Assembly: GCA_902802795.1 (NCBI GenBank)
Contig: CADCNI010000017.1
Coordinates: forward strand, 1-39,121
Length of the DNA stretch: 39,121 nucleotides
Direction: 5' to 3'
Source of the DNA: an uncultured Ruminococcus sp.
GTDB taxonomy: Bacteria; Bacillota; Clostridia; Oscillospirales; Acutalibacteraceae
The notes beneath the pieces were generated by a model. It saw nothing but the letters and a program-made list of their open reading frames with translations. It had not been told where the DNA came from and ran no database searches. Made by a program: the position numbers and the translations under genes. Of this stretch, positions 23,201-31,674 are shown in pieces. Positions within the stretch are counted from its first letter, which is position 1; each line of letters begins with the position of its first letter.

Positions 23201-24848
23201 TAACCGTCACTTCTTCCTGGGTATCATTGGAGTCACTCGGATTTTCGCCTATCGGCGCAAATTCGATGGTGTTGTTCTGACGCACGATGGGCAGAATGAT
23301 CTGCACGTTGGTGCCTTCGTTTTCTACGCTGTCGATGGTAAATTCACCGTTGTGCTTACGGATGATTTCATCGGCCACAGCCAGACCGATACCAAACCCG
23401 CCTTTTTGGGTGTTCGCCTTGTAAAATTTTTGTTTTACTTTGGGAAGCTGATCAGCAGGAATGCCGCAGCCTTGGTCACGCACGCCGATCGTAAGACGGT
23501 CGTCCGTGACGTTGGCGTAAATGTAGATTTTTCCGCCGGGTTCACTGTATTTCATGGCGTTGTCGATGACGATGATAATGACCTGTTTCAGTCGGTTGCG
23601 GTCGCCCATGACGGGAATGGCTTCTTCCGGTTCGTAAAAGACCAGCCGTTTGTCTTCCTTCTTAGCTTTTTCGCTGAACATAAAGACCACGTCGTCGATT
23701 TCCGCTACGATATCCAACATCTGGAAATTCATTACCATGCGGCCGCTCTGCATGCGGGAGAAGTCGAGCAATTGCTCCACCAGACCGCTCAGTCGTTCGG
23801 TTTCGTTGATGATGATGCCCATGCCCCGCTTAATCATGGCTTCATCGGTCTCTACGTTGCACATCAGCATGGTTTCGCTCCAGCCCTTGATGGCGGTGAG
23901 AGGTGTGCGCAGTTCATGCGACACGGAGGAAATAAAGTCGTTTTTGGCGTTTTCGCTGAGTGCCAGTTCCGAAGCCATCGCGTTAATGGAGTCCACCAAA
24001 TCACCGATTTCATCATCGTGTTCCTTTGTCAGACGAATGGAAAAATCACCTGCGGCGATATGTCCCGCCAGATTGGTGATGTTTTTGACAGGGTTGATAA
24101 TGGAGCGGATAAAATAGGAACTGGACACAGTGATGAAAAGCAGCGCCGTGAGAATGACAACAGTAATGAGAACTACAATATTGCGCACCGTGCGGTCGGT
24201 AGGTTCAAGGGACACTACCATGCGTATAGCTTCACGTCGTTTGACCGGTTCTTTCTTATCCTGATCAGACTGCCGCGTGGAGTTGAGCAGATAGGTGACG
24301 GCAAACACATGCTCACCGTTTTCATTTTTGCCGTTCCATTTGTCATATTTGCCAGACAGCAGTGCTTTTTCGTAGTCGGGAACCACGGCGTTGGCGGACG
24401 GTTCAAAGCCGGAGGAACTGATGATAATGCGCCCTTTGGCGTCAATGAATTGCAGTTCCATCTTGTCTTTGTCCTGAAATCCCTCTACAAAGGACTGGGC
24501 TGCCAGTCGGTAGTCGTTGGCGCTCATGTTGCTGTAGGTATAGCTGGCTGTCTGCGAAAAATAATCGGCAGTGACCGAAGCACGCTGGTCGATGATCTGT
24601 TGAATGTTGTTGTAGTAATAGCTGTTGATGAGGGAAACTGCGACAATAAATGCCGCGATCAGTGTGGTGCCGAGCAGGGAGAAGGTGGTAAAAAGCCAAC
24701 GGCGCGTGATACCCTTGCCCTGTACCATTTCCATGTAGGGCAGAAAAAGGTGACGTGCCATTTTTTTGAGCCAAGCCCCGAATGTTCGCAGTTGCTCCAT
24801 CAGTTTGGTATGCTGAAAATCTTTCCATACATTCATAATGTCAGGCAA
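23193..24848 (-). CDS. Membrane sensor histidine kinase
   Basis: This 551-residue kinase has two membrane helices (about 52-74 and 223-247) flanking a roughly 150-residue extracellular domain. A HAMP linker, the HisKA motif SVSHELRTPLTAIKGW (phospho-His about 311) and an HATPase domain (N box VIIIVIDNAMKYSEPGG, G1 box VRDQGCGIP, G2 box GGFGIGL) follow. The C-terminus has a short charged tail. It is WalK/ResE-like in layout; the signal is unknown. I place the start at the TTG at 24848, which lies 8 bases after AAGGAGG; an upstream TTG at 24872 would put that ribosome binding site inside the gene. It should phosphorylate the regulator encoded just upstream. Confidence 0.9.
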   Translation of the reverse strand: MPDIMNVWKDFQHTKLMEQLRTFGAWLKKMARHLFLPYMEMVQGKGITRRWLFTTFSLLGTTLIAAFIVAVSLINSYYYNNIQQIIDQRASVTADYFSQTASYTYSNMSANDYRLAAQSFVEGFQDKDKMELQFIDAKGRIIISSSGFEPSANAVVPDYEKALLSGKYDKWNGKNENGEHVFAVTYLLNSTRQSDQDKKEPVKRREAIRMVVSLEPTDRTVRNIVVLITVVILTALLFITVSSSYFIRSIINPVKNITNLAGHIAAGDFSIRLTKEHDDEIGDLVDSINAMASELALSENAKNDFISSVSHELRTPLTAIKGWSETMLMCNVETDEAMIKRGMGIIINETERLSGLVEQLLDFSRMQSGRMVMNFQMLDIVAEIDDVVFMFSEKAKKEDKRLVFYEPEEAIPVMGDRNRLKQVIIIVIDNAMKYSEPGGKIYIYANVTDDRLTIGVRDQGCGIPADQLPKVKQKFYKANTQKGGFGIGLAVADEIIRKHNGEFTIDSVENEGTNVQIILPIVRQNNTIEFAPIGENPSDSNDTQEEVTVNE

Positions 24849-24875
24849 TGTCACGCCCTCCTTTTCAGGCAAGCA

Positions 24876-25574
24876 TTACGCTTCCCACTTGTAGCCTAGT
24901 CCCCAGACGGTTAGAATATGATGGGGGGAGGAGGGCTTGTCTTCGATCTTCATACGCAGACGACGGATGTTGACGTCCACGATTTTTTCCTCTCCAAAAA
25001 AGCCTTCGCCCCAGACATGCTTGAGGATATCCAGACGGCTGAGCGCGGTGCGGGGGTGAGAAAAGAAAAACTCCATGATCTGAAATTCCACCTGTGTCAG
25101 TTCCACCAGTTCCCCATTTTTGCTGAGTGTGCGGTTGCGAAGGTTGAGCACAAAATTGCCCGATCTCAGTTCTTCGCGAAAAGCGGGGTCGGGCGCTTCG
25201 CTGAGCGAAACGCGTCTGTAGAGCGCATCCACTCTTGCCATCAGTTCGCTGGGGCTGAATGGCTTGGTGATGTAGTCGTCCGCGCCGTTCATCAGGCCGT
25301 TGACCTTGTCCATTTCCTGCGCCTTGGCGGTCAGCATGATAATGCCGAGGCTGCTGTCACGGCGGCGCAGTTCACGGCAGACGGAAATGCCGTCCATGCC
25401 GGGCATCATGACATCGAGCAGCGCAATGTCAAAATCACCTTCCGCCTGATCGTATGTCTCCACGGCTGCTGTTCCGTTGTTAACATCAGTCACGTCGTAA
25501 CCGGAACGTCTGAGATTGATGACAACGAATTCACGGATAGCGTCTTCGTCCTCCGCTACAAGTATTTTTTTCAA
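24876..25574 (-). CDS. OmpR/PhoB-family response regulator
   Basis: The 232-residue protein has a receiver domain (acidic pocket EDED at 8-11, phospho-acceptor Asp54 in LLDVMMPGMDG, Lys104 in TKPFSP) and a winged-helix DNA-binding domain (RTLSKNGELVELTQVEFQIM, then VDVNIRRLRMKIE and VWGLGYKWE). It is the partner of the kinase encoded 27 bases downstream. The start is a TTG at 25574 with GGAAAGGG about 10 bases upstream. The lipoprotein gene precedes it by 52 bases on the same strand. Confidence 0.93.
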   Translation of the reverse strand: MKKILVAEDEDAIREFVVINLRRSGYDVTDVNNGTAAVETYDQAEGDFDIALLDVMMPGMDGISVCRELRRRDSSLGIIMLTAKAQEMDKVNGLMNGADDYITKPFSPSELMARVDALYRRVSLSEAPDPAFREELRSGNFVLNLRNRTLSKNGELVELTQVEFQIMEFFFSHPRTALSRLDILKHVWGEGFFGEEKIVDVNIRRLRMKIEDKPSSPHHILTVWGLGYKWEA

Positions 25575-25626
25575 ATGAATCGTACCCTTTCCAAAAAAAA
25601 TATATCAATATTAAAGATAGATGGCA

Positions 25627-27012
25627 TCACATAAGACTGAAATAAGATTGCAGCGACGCGGCGTCGGCCAGATTCTGTTCCGGTGAAAGGAACGCCGCAT
25701 AGACGGTGTCGCCGTCCTGTGCCAATTCGATCACACCGCCTTTGCCCATGCTTTCTCCCAAGCCGGCCGCTTCTTTGTTCCATTCCTTTTGCGTGAAAAC
25801 CTTGATACGGAAAAGTTCCTCGCTGAAAGCAAAGCGATCCTTCTGATAGCGGTAAAAATAGAGTAGGCGATTATTCTCATCCAGACGGCAGGTCACATTG
25901 CCGTTCCATGAAGACTGCCAGGTGATGCTGTAGTTTTCGGATGTATTGATGACATTTTTCTTTTTATTGATAAACTGGCACCCGTCGGAACCGAAATCTA
26001 TGCTGTACCATGTGGTCAGATACATGGGATTTTCTGAGGTTTCATCGTAACCGGGAAGGTATTCTGTGACGGGAATGTCTATTACCCCGTCAAAATCAAT
26101 ATCGCGCGAAGCGATGTTGATATGCCGTGCGGTTGAAGTGACCGTCTGCTCTTCCACATTATAAAAAGGAGTTTTCAGATCTCCCTCCGACGCGTCCCAA
26201 TAAATATATTCGGTTATGACAGTGGAGTTGTCCTTGTAACCGTCCAGCACCACACCCACGTTGTTGTCATCGGTCAGTTTGGCAACCTTGGTTTCGTTGT
26301 AATAAATCACATTACCGTCGAGCGGCGTAGTATCGGTGACGCTCATGGTTTCCTGGTTATCCACGCCGAGGTGGCATTCAATCAGCTTGGCCGTGCCGGT
26401 GCCCTCCGAAAGGTTGACGTAGGAGGCAATGATCTCGTCGCTGCCGTCATTGTCGAAGTCATAAACCTGCATATCAGAGTAGGCCACCGGAATGTTGGAA
26501 GATTTGGCTTCAGAGTATTCCTTCACGTCGATGACGGAGAGGCTGCTTTCTTTTAACCCGTAAGCCAAAATAATATTCAACCCGGTGCTGTAAATCGTCC
26601 AGCCCACAATAATTTCGCTGACGCCATCGCCATTGATATCTCCGAACATCACGCGCTCTACTTCGCCGCCCTCGCCTTCCTTGCGGCTCACGAGCTGCCA
26701 GCGGCCGTCCTTTTGACAGAGTACCGCCAGAGATACGGGTGTGGATTCATCTTTGCGGTAAAAGACAAGCGCGTCCTTTTTCTTGTCACCGGTGAGATCG
26801 GTTTGTATGATGGCGGAACGGTAGTTGCCGCTTTTAGGATATTTCAGCACAAAACTTCCGAGGCTTTTGGTGAGCTGTTCCTGTATGTTTTTTTCTTCCC
26901 CTGCCGGATAAGGCGGACGCATAAGCTCTCCTCCTGCGGGATTGCTGCACCCGCACATTGGCGAAACGGTCAGCAGCACAGCCGCGATGACAGCGGCGAT
27001 ACGGATACGCAT
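25627..27012 (-). CDS. Lipoprotein with FG-GAP/VCBS-like calcium-binding repeats
   Basis: A lipoprotein signal (MRIRIAAVIA, hydrophobic core, Cys22 after MCG) is followed by 440 or so residues with several DxDxDG-like loops: LTGDKKKDALVF, GDINGDGVSEIIVG, YDFDNDGSDEIIA and RDIDFDGVIDIPV. These fit FG-GAP/VCBS blades of an extracellular propeller, which bind calcium. It is first in the block lipoprotein-regulator-kinase-DUF1385-prmC, so it may feed the kinase's outer domain; that is inference. The ATG has GGAGGAA upstream. Confidence 0.83.
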   Translation of the reverse strand: MRIRIAAVIAAVLLTVSPMCGCSNPAGGELMRPPYPAGEEKNIQEQLTKSLGSFVLKYPKSGNYRSAIIQTDLTGDKKKDALVFYRKDESTPVSLAVLCQKDGRWQLVSRKEGEGGEVERVMFGDINGDGVSEIIVGWTIYSTGLNIILAYGLKESSLSVIDVKEYSEAKSSNIPVAYSDMQVYDFDNDGSDEIIASYVNLSEGTGTAKLIECHLGVDNQETMSVTDTTPLDGNVIYYNETKVAKLTDDNNVGVVLDGYKDNSTVITEYIYWDASEGDLKTPFYNVEEQTVTSTARHINIASRDIDFDGVIDIPVTEYLPGYDETSENPMYLTTWYSIDFGSDGCQFINKKKNVINTSENYSITWQSSWNGNVTCRLDENNRLLYFYRYQKDRFAFSEELFRIKVFTQKEWNKEAAGLGESMGKGGVIELAQDGDTVYAAFLSPEQNLADAASLQSYFSLM

Positions 27013-27065
27013 ATCGGTTGATTCCTCCGTTTTGGGATAATGCCCTGATGATTTGTAATGTGTGA

Positions 27066-27095
27066 ATCATACAAAAAGTATTATATCACAGTCAA
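27066..27095 (-). promoter_or_regulatory. Promoter ahead of the lipoprotein and two-component genes
   Basis: On the minus strand two overlapping options exist: TTGACT (27095-27090), an 18-base spacer and TATGAT (27071-27066); or an extended -10 (TGATATAAT, with TATAAT at 27085-27080). Both lie 55-75 bases before the ATG at 27012. Confidence 0.6.
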
Positions 27096-27154
27096 ACGGA
27101 AATTTCTACCAATCAGCCGTTAATTTTTTTGGCAAATTGATTCTCTGCGATGGG

Positions 27155-28543
27155 TCATATCAGGAAATAACTTGCCGCAAAGATCAAGGCTACGGCCACC
27201 TCAATGATCTTGACTGATTTGAATTTAAGGGTCAGGAGATTTAATGCCATATGTACGATAATGCCCACGGCTATGCCGTCGATGACGGAAGAAGTAAAGG
27301 GAATGAGAATCATGGTGATGATGGCGGGAACTCCCTCCGCGATGTCTCCGAAATCAATGTCTTTTGCTGCTGCGAGCATGGTGATGCCAAGAAAGACCAT
27401 GACACAGGATGTGACAACTGACGGAATGAGAGTCAAGACCGCCGGGAACATAGAGGCAAGGAGGAACAACAGGGCAGATGTAACGGCGGTCAGACCGGTT
27501 TTGCCTTCGGCGGCCATACCGGCGGAGGATTCGGGCGCCACTGACAGCAGCGGGCTTCCCAGACATGAACCGGTGGCGGAAGCGATGGAACCGGACAGCA
27601 AGGTCTTTTTGAGACTGCCGAATTGGCCGTTTTCATCCAGTTGACCGCGTGCCGTGGCATAAATGACGCCGTTGGATTCCACCGAGTTGAAAAGGCTGCA
27701 AACCACAACGGTCAAAAAAATGGACAGGACGGTCTTCCAGGTAGTGCCCTCACTGAAGAAAAGGGTGGCAAATCCGTCCGAGAGATTTTTGAAGAGAACG
27801 CCTCTGCCCCACAAGGCATACGCTTGGCTGTTGAAGCTTCCAAGATGAGGAACAGGAATCAAGGCTCTGAGTGACAGATTGCTGAGATTGGCGGTTTTCA
27901 GCAAAACGGTTCCCAGATAGTAAGTCAGACCTGTTGCGAGGAGTGCCAGCATGGTGGTCAGGCGGAAATGAAATTTCTTAAAAAGACCGATCAGCACGAT
28001 GCCAAAAAACATCAGACCGACAGCCCAGAGCGAATCCTTGGCGTCGGAAAAGTTCATGAGTTTCCACTGTCCGTTGCTGTCGGAGGATAAAAAGCCCGCG
28101 TTTTTAAAACCGACGAGCGCCATGTAAATGCCAAGACCCGCCGAGATACTGTTTTTAAGACTTTTTGGAATGGCGTTGAAGATGGCGTTCTGAAAACCGA
28201 TCAGAGTGAAGATCAGCACGATGAGACCGGCAAACAGCGTGATGAGCAGCGCCTGCGTGTAGGTGTAATGTAATTCTGTGAGGAGTGTGGACGAAAAGAA
28301 GACAGTCATGCCCAGACTGGGGCCGACTACAAAAGGCTGATTGGCGATGAATCCCATTAACAGGCTGCCTATAAAGCAGGCAAGACAAACGCTCAGGTAA
28401 GCGCTGCTCTGCTCCACACCGCCCGAAGCTAAAATGGCGGGACACTCTACCAACAGATAGGACATGGTGATAAAGGTGGTGATTCCCGCGAGAATTTCCG
28501 CTACAAAATTGGTGCCTTTTCCTTGCAGATCGAATACTTTCAT
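27155..28543 (-). CDS. NCS2 family (AzgA/PbuG-like) purine-type permease, divergent
   Basis: This 462-residue protein has about 12 membrane helices and the AzgA/PbuG-type layout of nucleobase transporters: GKGTNFVAEILAGITTFITMSY at the start, FVVGPSLGM, SAGLGIYMALVGFKNAG and a later PESSAGMAAEGKTGLTAV. In purine permeases the helix before this is FVDLFDTIGT-like; here it reads VVCSLFNSVESNG, so both aspartates are lost. GKTGL replaces the usual GRTGL. The substrate may therefore differ. The start is the ATG at 28543 with GAAGG upstream. It is transcribed alone, divergent from the membrane protein at 28791. Confidence 0.83.
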   Translation of the reverse strand: MKVFDLQGKGTNFVAEILAGITTFITMSYLLVECPAILASGGVEQSSAYLSVCLACFIGSLLMGFIANQPFVVGPSLGMTVFFSSTLLTELHYTYTQALLITLFAGLIVLIFTLIGFQNAIFNAIPKSLKNSISAGLGIYMALVGFKNAGFLSSDSNGQWKLMNFSDAKDSLWAVGLMFFGIVLIGLFKKFHFRLTTMLALLATGLTYYLGTVLLKTANLSNLSLRALIPVPHLGSFNSQAYALWGRGVLFKNLSDGFATLFFSEGTTWKTVLSIFLTVVVCSLFNSVESNGVIYATARGQLDENGQFGSLKKTLLSGSIASATGSCLGSPLLSVAPESSAGMAAEGKTGLTAVTSALLFLLASMFPAVLTLIPSVVTSCVMVFLGITMLAAAKDIDFGDIAEGVPAIITMILIPFTSSVIDGIAVGIIVHMALNLLTLKFKSVKIIEVAVALIFAASYFLI

Positions 28544-28600
28544 TCCGACTACCTTCTTTGCAAAAAAAGTAAAAATTCGGGCGCTATGCCGCCTATTTTC

Positions 28601-28629
28601 ATTATATAACGATACAGGGGTAAAATCAA
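28601..28629 (-). promoter_or_regulatory. Sigma-A promoter of the NCS2-like permease
   Basis: On the minus strand: TTGATT (28629-28624), a 17-base spacer and TATAAT (28606-28601), leaving a leader of about 50 bases. That is too short for a purine riboswitch and I see none. Confidence 0.75.
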
Positions 28630-28726
28630 TCATTTTTTTGTTTCATTTTGCCTGTTTCAAAAAATTCAAATTTTCGGGTAGGCGGTTTCTCTCAGCAGGA
28701 GATTTTATCGAAACTTTCAAAAAGCA

Positions 28727-28755
28727 TTGACTTTTATGCAAAAAATCATTACTAT
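28727..28755 (+). promoter_or_regulatory. Candidate promoter of the 28791 gene
   Basis: TTGACT (28727-28732), a 17-base spacer and TACTAT (28750-28755). A TATAAT also lies at 28755-28760 with a poorer -35, so the exact -10 is unsure. Confidence 0.55.
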
Positions 28756-28790
28756 ATAATAAAATCCAAATTTCAGAGGTGATGCAGGTC

Positions 28791-29420
28791 ATGCAAAAAG
28801 GAACAAAGCTTCGCATGGCGGTAAACGCGCTGCTCTTTGTCGGAGTCGCGACCGGATGGTTTCTGATGGCTTTCGGCGGCGTGGGCGTGCTGCGTTCGGG
28901 CGGGCTGGAAGGACTCAAGTATTTTACCGTGCTGTCGAATGTCCTTGAAGGCGCGGCGGCGCTGGCGTGGATGATCTCCGTCGGCGTGACGGGAAGGGAA
29001 ACGCGCTTTGTTACAGTGTTCAAATACATAGCGGCGGTGTGCGTCGGGCTGACCTTTGTGACGGTGCTGGTCTTTTTCGGTCCGCTGTACGGCTATCTGT
29101 CGATGTATCGCAGCGCCAATTTCTTCTTTCATCTGCTCATTCCGCTGGGCGCCATGGCGGAGTTTGTGCTGATGAACAAAGAATCAGTCAGCCTGCGTGA
29201 GAATTTGGCGGCGGTAGGGGCGCCGCTGCTTTACGGCACCGTGTATACGATCAATGTGCTGGTGCGGGAACCTGCCGACAACCCGTTTGAACACGATTTT
29301 TACGGCTTTTTGCTGTGGGGACTGCCCGTCGGAATCGGCATCTTTGCCGTCATCTGCGCGGCGACCTTTCTGATCGGACTGGCACTCCGCAAGTGCAACA
29401 GCATGGTGCGGAATGATTAG
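28791..29420 (+). CDS. Six-helix membrane protein, FAR-17a/Pr6Pr-like
   Basis: The 209-residue protein has six likely membrane helices (about 9-29, 41-63, 75-100, 107-127, 139-158 and 176-203). Conserved-looking features are LKYFTVLSNVLEG near residue 44 and PFEHDFYGFLLWG near 165. This resembles the Pr6Pr/AIG1-like group of small membrane proteins, whose bacterial role is unknown; the assignment is tentative. Two earlier in-frame starts exist (GTG 28779, ATG 28782), but AGAGG at 28775-28779 best suits the ATG at 28791. Its stop codon falls in the first unit of a heptamer array. Confidence 0.7.
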   Translation: MQKGTKLRMAVNALLFVGVATGWFLMAFGGVGVLRSGGLEGLKYFTVLSNVLEGAAALAWMISVGVTGRETRFVTVFKYIAAVCVGLTFVTVLVFFGPLYGYLSMYRSANFFFHLLIPLGAMAEFVLMNKESVSLRENLAAVGAPLLYGTVYTINVLVREPADNPFEHDFYGFLLWGLPVGIGIFAVICAATFLIGLALRKCNSMVRND

Positions 29421-29450
29421 CCATTAGCCATTAGCAGTTAGCGGCTAGTA
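29416..29450. repeat. Heptanucleotide tandem array (ATTAGCC type)
   Basis: Five 7-base units in a row: ATTAGCC, ATTAGCC, ATTAGCA, GTTAGCG and GCTAGTA, followed by a partial GATTAGCA. The array overlaps the stop codon of the upstream gene and ends just before the next gene's AGGAGG site. Confidence 0.75.
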
Positions 29451-29468
29451 GATTAGCAGGAGGTATGG

Positions 29469-30566
29469 ATGATGGAAAACGGAAAAACAACAGAGACTAT
29501 GACCATGACGGAGAAAAAGAAGTCCTCTCTGTGGGACAAGCTGTGCGTCGTGCTGGGAATCCTGCTGGCGGTGGTCGCGGCGGCGCTGATCGCGGGACGG
29601 ATGTACCTGATATTGCCGGTGACGAATTACTATGTTTCATCGGAAAAGGCGTTTGCCATTCCGGGGTTGTCGGACAATTTTGTGCCGCAGGGACTTTGCT
29701 ATGACGAGGCGGCGGGGGTATTTCTCACCACCGGCTATCAGAAGGATCACACCGCTTCTCCCATCTGGGTGGTGAACAAGGACAGCCAAGAGAGCCGCAA
29801 GGTGCTGCTGACGGCGCCCGACGGAAGCGATTTTACAGGTCACGCGGGCGGTCTGAGCGTGCTGGGGGATTATGTCTATGTGGCGGGCGGCGATGACAAC
29901 CGCCTGTATGTCTATTCCCGTGACGATGTTCTCGGAGCGGATGACGGTGCGCGGGTGAAATGCCTCGGGACATTCGATACATACTTCGGTCGTCATGACG
30001 GACTATGCATTGCCTTTACCACCGCCCACGACGGCAGGCTGACGGTGGGCGAGTTCTACCGCGACCCGAATTATTTAACCCCTGATTCGCACAAATTCAC
30101 CTCGCCTTCGGGGGAGTATCTTCAGGCGCTGGCGGTGACCTATGAGGCGTCCGACGGGGCTGACGCGGTGTTCGGACTGCGTCCCGTCCCCGTGGAGGCC
30201 TACGCGCTGCCGGATCTGGTGCAGGGCATGGCGTTTTATGACGGAAAAATCTGGCTCTCTACTTCCTATGCGGTGGCGTTCTCCGGCATATATGCCTATG
30301 AACAGGCGGGACTGCAAAAAATGGGTACCCTGCCGGTGGAGGGCGGGGAAATGCCGCTGTATGCTCTCGACAGCGCGGCTATGACCGCCCGCTGCCAACT
30401 GCCGCCGATGTCGGAGGAAATCGAATTTGTGGACGGCAGGATGTACACGATGTGCGAATCCGCCTCCAACCAGTATATTTTCGGCAAGCTGACAGGCGGC
30501 AAGTGGTGCTATGCCACTGATATGGACAAGATGAAGAATCAACTGCGTCAGCCGACAGCAGAATAG
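29469..30566 (+). CDS. Membrane-anchored beta-propeller-like protein
   Basis: The 365-residue protein has a charged N-terminal tail, one membrane helix (about residues 25-50) and a large extracellular domain with propeller-like repeats: VPQGLCYDEAAGVFLTTGY, LSVLGDYVYVAGGDDNRLYVY, VQGMAFYDGKIWLSTSY and EEIEFVDGRMYTMCES. It resembles strictosidine-synthase/SMP-like folds, which often bind small ligands, but no catalytic residues can be assigned. ATGs at 29469 and 29472 are both possible after AGGAGG (29458-29463). The DUF2262 gene follows 19 bases later, probably in the same transcript. Confidence 0.75.
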   Translation: MMENGKTTETMTMTEKKKSSLWDKLCVVLGILLAVVAAALIAGRMYLILPVTNYYVSSEKAFAIPGLSDNFVPQGLCYDEAAGVFLTTGYQKDHTASPIWVVNKDSQESRKVLLTAPDGSDFTGHAGGLSVLGDYVYVAGGDDNRLYVYSRDDVLGADDGARVKCLGTFDTYFGRHDGLCIAFTTAHDGRLTVGEFYRDPNYLTPDSHKFTSPSGEYLQALAVTYEASDGADAVFGLRPVPVEAYALPDLVQGMAFYDGKIWLSTSYAVAFSGIYAYEQAGLQKMGTLPVEGGEMPLYALDSAAMTARCQLPPMSEEIEFVDGRMYTMCESASNQYIFGKLTGGKWCYATDMDKMKNQLRQPTAE

Positions 30567-30585
30567 CGGAAAGGGGTCTTATGAT

Positions 30586-31461
30586 TTGGGCAGGATCGGG
30601 AAAATCAGCGCTTGGGGGATGTCGGATGATGAGCGGCATTTGTGGTCGGAGGAGGACGAGGAATTTGTCGTCGTCACGCGGGGCGGCAAACCGTCGCGTT
30701 TCTTTAGGGATGAGGATGAAATCGCCCATTGCATGATGTCGTTTATTGCCTGTGTGAACCCCGCAACGGGGGACATCTCCCGCAAAACGAGCGAGCTTTC
30801 GTGGAAGTTTCCCAATGACCGTGAACGTCCCGACGAATATCTGACATTTTTTGAACCCAATACCGTTTACAGAATCATCGGCAGACGGCACAGAACATGC
30901 GATTATATTTACCCGCTGGAGACGCTGGAGGAAATGGATCCGGAAACGGCGGCCGTGAAATATCCGCCGCTCCGGAAGGTGTTAGAGGACTATCGCAAGG
31001 TACAGACCTTGCAGTCGCAGGTTTTCGGACAGATCGCGCTCAACAAGGAGATGAACTGGTACGAAGGGGAGGGAAACTGGTGCGGCGAGCGTATCCGCTT
31101 TTCGTTTGAAGTGGAGGATGTCAGAAACGTCAGACGCGCCATGAAGCGGACGGAGCGAATCTTTGCCAAAGCGGAGGCGCTTGACCGGAAGATGCGCAAA
31201 GCCGCGGCAAGGGAGTTGACCGAATTGGCGGATGAATGGCAGGACAGCGACGATGACGACTGTGACGAGGATGACGAAAAAGAACGTCCCGCGATGACCA
31301 GAGAGGAATTTGCCCGCCGCCTGCGTCCTTCGGAAATAGCGATCGACCCCTATGGCGAATTTGTCTTTTACTATGAGGATGACAATCTGTTTTTCGGACA
31401 CGCCGTGTCGGTATCTGTCAGCGAGCGGGGAAGCGTGCAGCAGGTGCAGATGGAAGGATAG
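30586..31461 (+). CDS. DUF2262 domain protein
   Basis: The 291-residue soluble protein carries a DUF2262-like C-terminal half. A helical part (ERIRFSFEVEDVRNVRRAMKRTERIFAKAE), then LTELADEWQD and REEFARRLRPSEIAIDPYGEFVFYYEDDNLFFGHAVSVSV are the family's pattern. An acidic insert (DSDDDDCDEDDEKE) interrupts it at about 220-233. The N-terminal half (HLWSEEDEEFVVVTRGGKPSRFFRDEDE, ACVNPATGDISRKTSELSW) may be a second copy of a related fold. Function unknown. The start is the TTG at 30586, 9 bases after GGAAAGGGG; an ATG at 30581 is in another frame. Confidence 0.75.
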   Translation: MGRIGKISAWGMSDDERHLWSEEDEEFVVVTRGGKPSRFFRDEDEIAHCMMSFIACVNPATGDISRKTSELSWKFPNDRERPDEYLTFFEPNTVYRIIGRRHRTCDYIYPLETLEEMDPETAAVKYPPLRKVLEDYRKVQTLQSQVFGQIALNKEMNWYEGEGNWCGERIRFSFEVEDVRNVRRAMKRTERIFAKAEALDRKMRKAAARELTELADEWQDSDDDDCDEDDEKERPAMTREEFARRLRPSEIAIDPYGEFVFYYEDDNLFFGHAVSVSVSERGSVQQVQMEG

Positions 31462-31479
31462 GCGAAAATTCAGATAAAC

Positions 31480-31507
31480 GTGAAGTGTGAAATGTGAAGT
31501 GTGAAGT
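31480..31507. repeat. Heptanucleotide tandem array (GTGAAGT type)
   Basis: Four 7-base units: GTGAAGT, GTGAAAT, GTGAAGT, GTGAAGT, followed by TGTGAA. It lies 18 bases after the DUF2262 stop and about 30 bases before the rplU promoter. It is a different unit from the array at 29416. Confidence 0.75.
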
Positions 31508-31537
31508 TGTGAAAATTGATTTCCCTGAAAAAAAGTC

Positions 31538-31566
31538 TTGACACGCTTGCCAAAGAATGCTATAAT
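31538..31566 (+). promoter_or_regulatory. Sigma-A promoter of rplU-prp-rpmA
   Basis: TTGACA (31538-31543), a 17-base spacer and TATAAT (31561-31566), all consensus. The leader to the rplU ATG is about 100 bases. Confidence 0.92.
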
Positions 31567-31572
31567 CATTAA

Positions 31573-31674
31573 GCCGCTTATTGCGGGCTTTGTCAAGTCG
31601 GACGGAAGAATGCAAAAAAGTCCGTCTGCGCCCGACAATAGCGAGTCTTTGAATAAGGCAGGTGCCGTAAAATT
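31573..31674 (+). promoter_or_regulatory. rplU leader, candidate L21 leader
   Basis: The 100-base leader has two hairpins: AAGCC...GGCTT near 31571-31591, and CGGACGGA pairing with TCCGTCTG (one G-U pair) around an A-rich loop near 31599-31626. L21 leaders are known autoregulatory motifs in Firmicutes and occur exactly here, before rplU. I could not compare with the consensus, so the identity is probable rather than proven. Confidence 0.6.

Noticed and set aside
23352-24899. 515-codon open frame on the plus strand opposite the histidine kinase
   Set aside because: The minus strand encodes an unmistakable kinase with all motifs; the opposite frame has no family features.
28544-28629. Purine riboswitch upstream of the NCS2-like permease
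   Set aside because: The leader is about 50 bases and lacks the conserved three-way-junction sequences.
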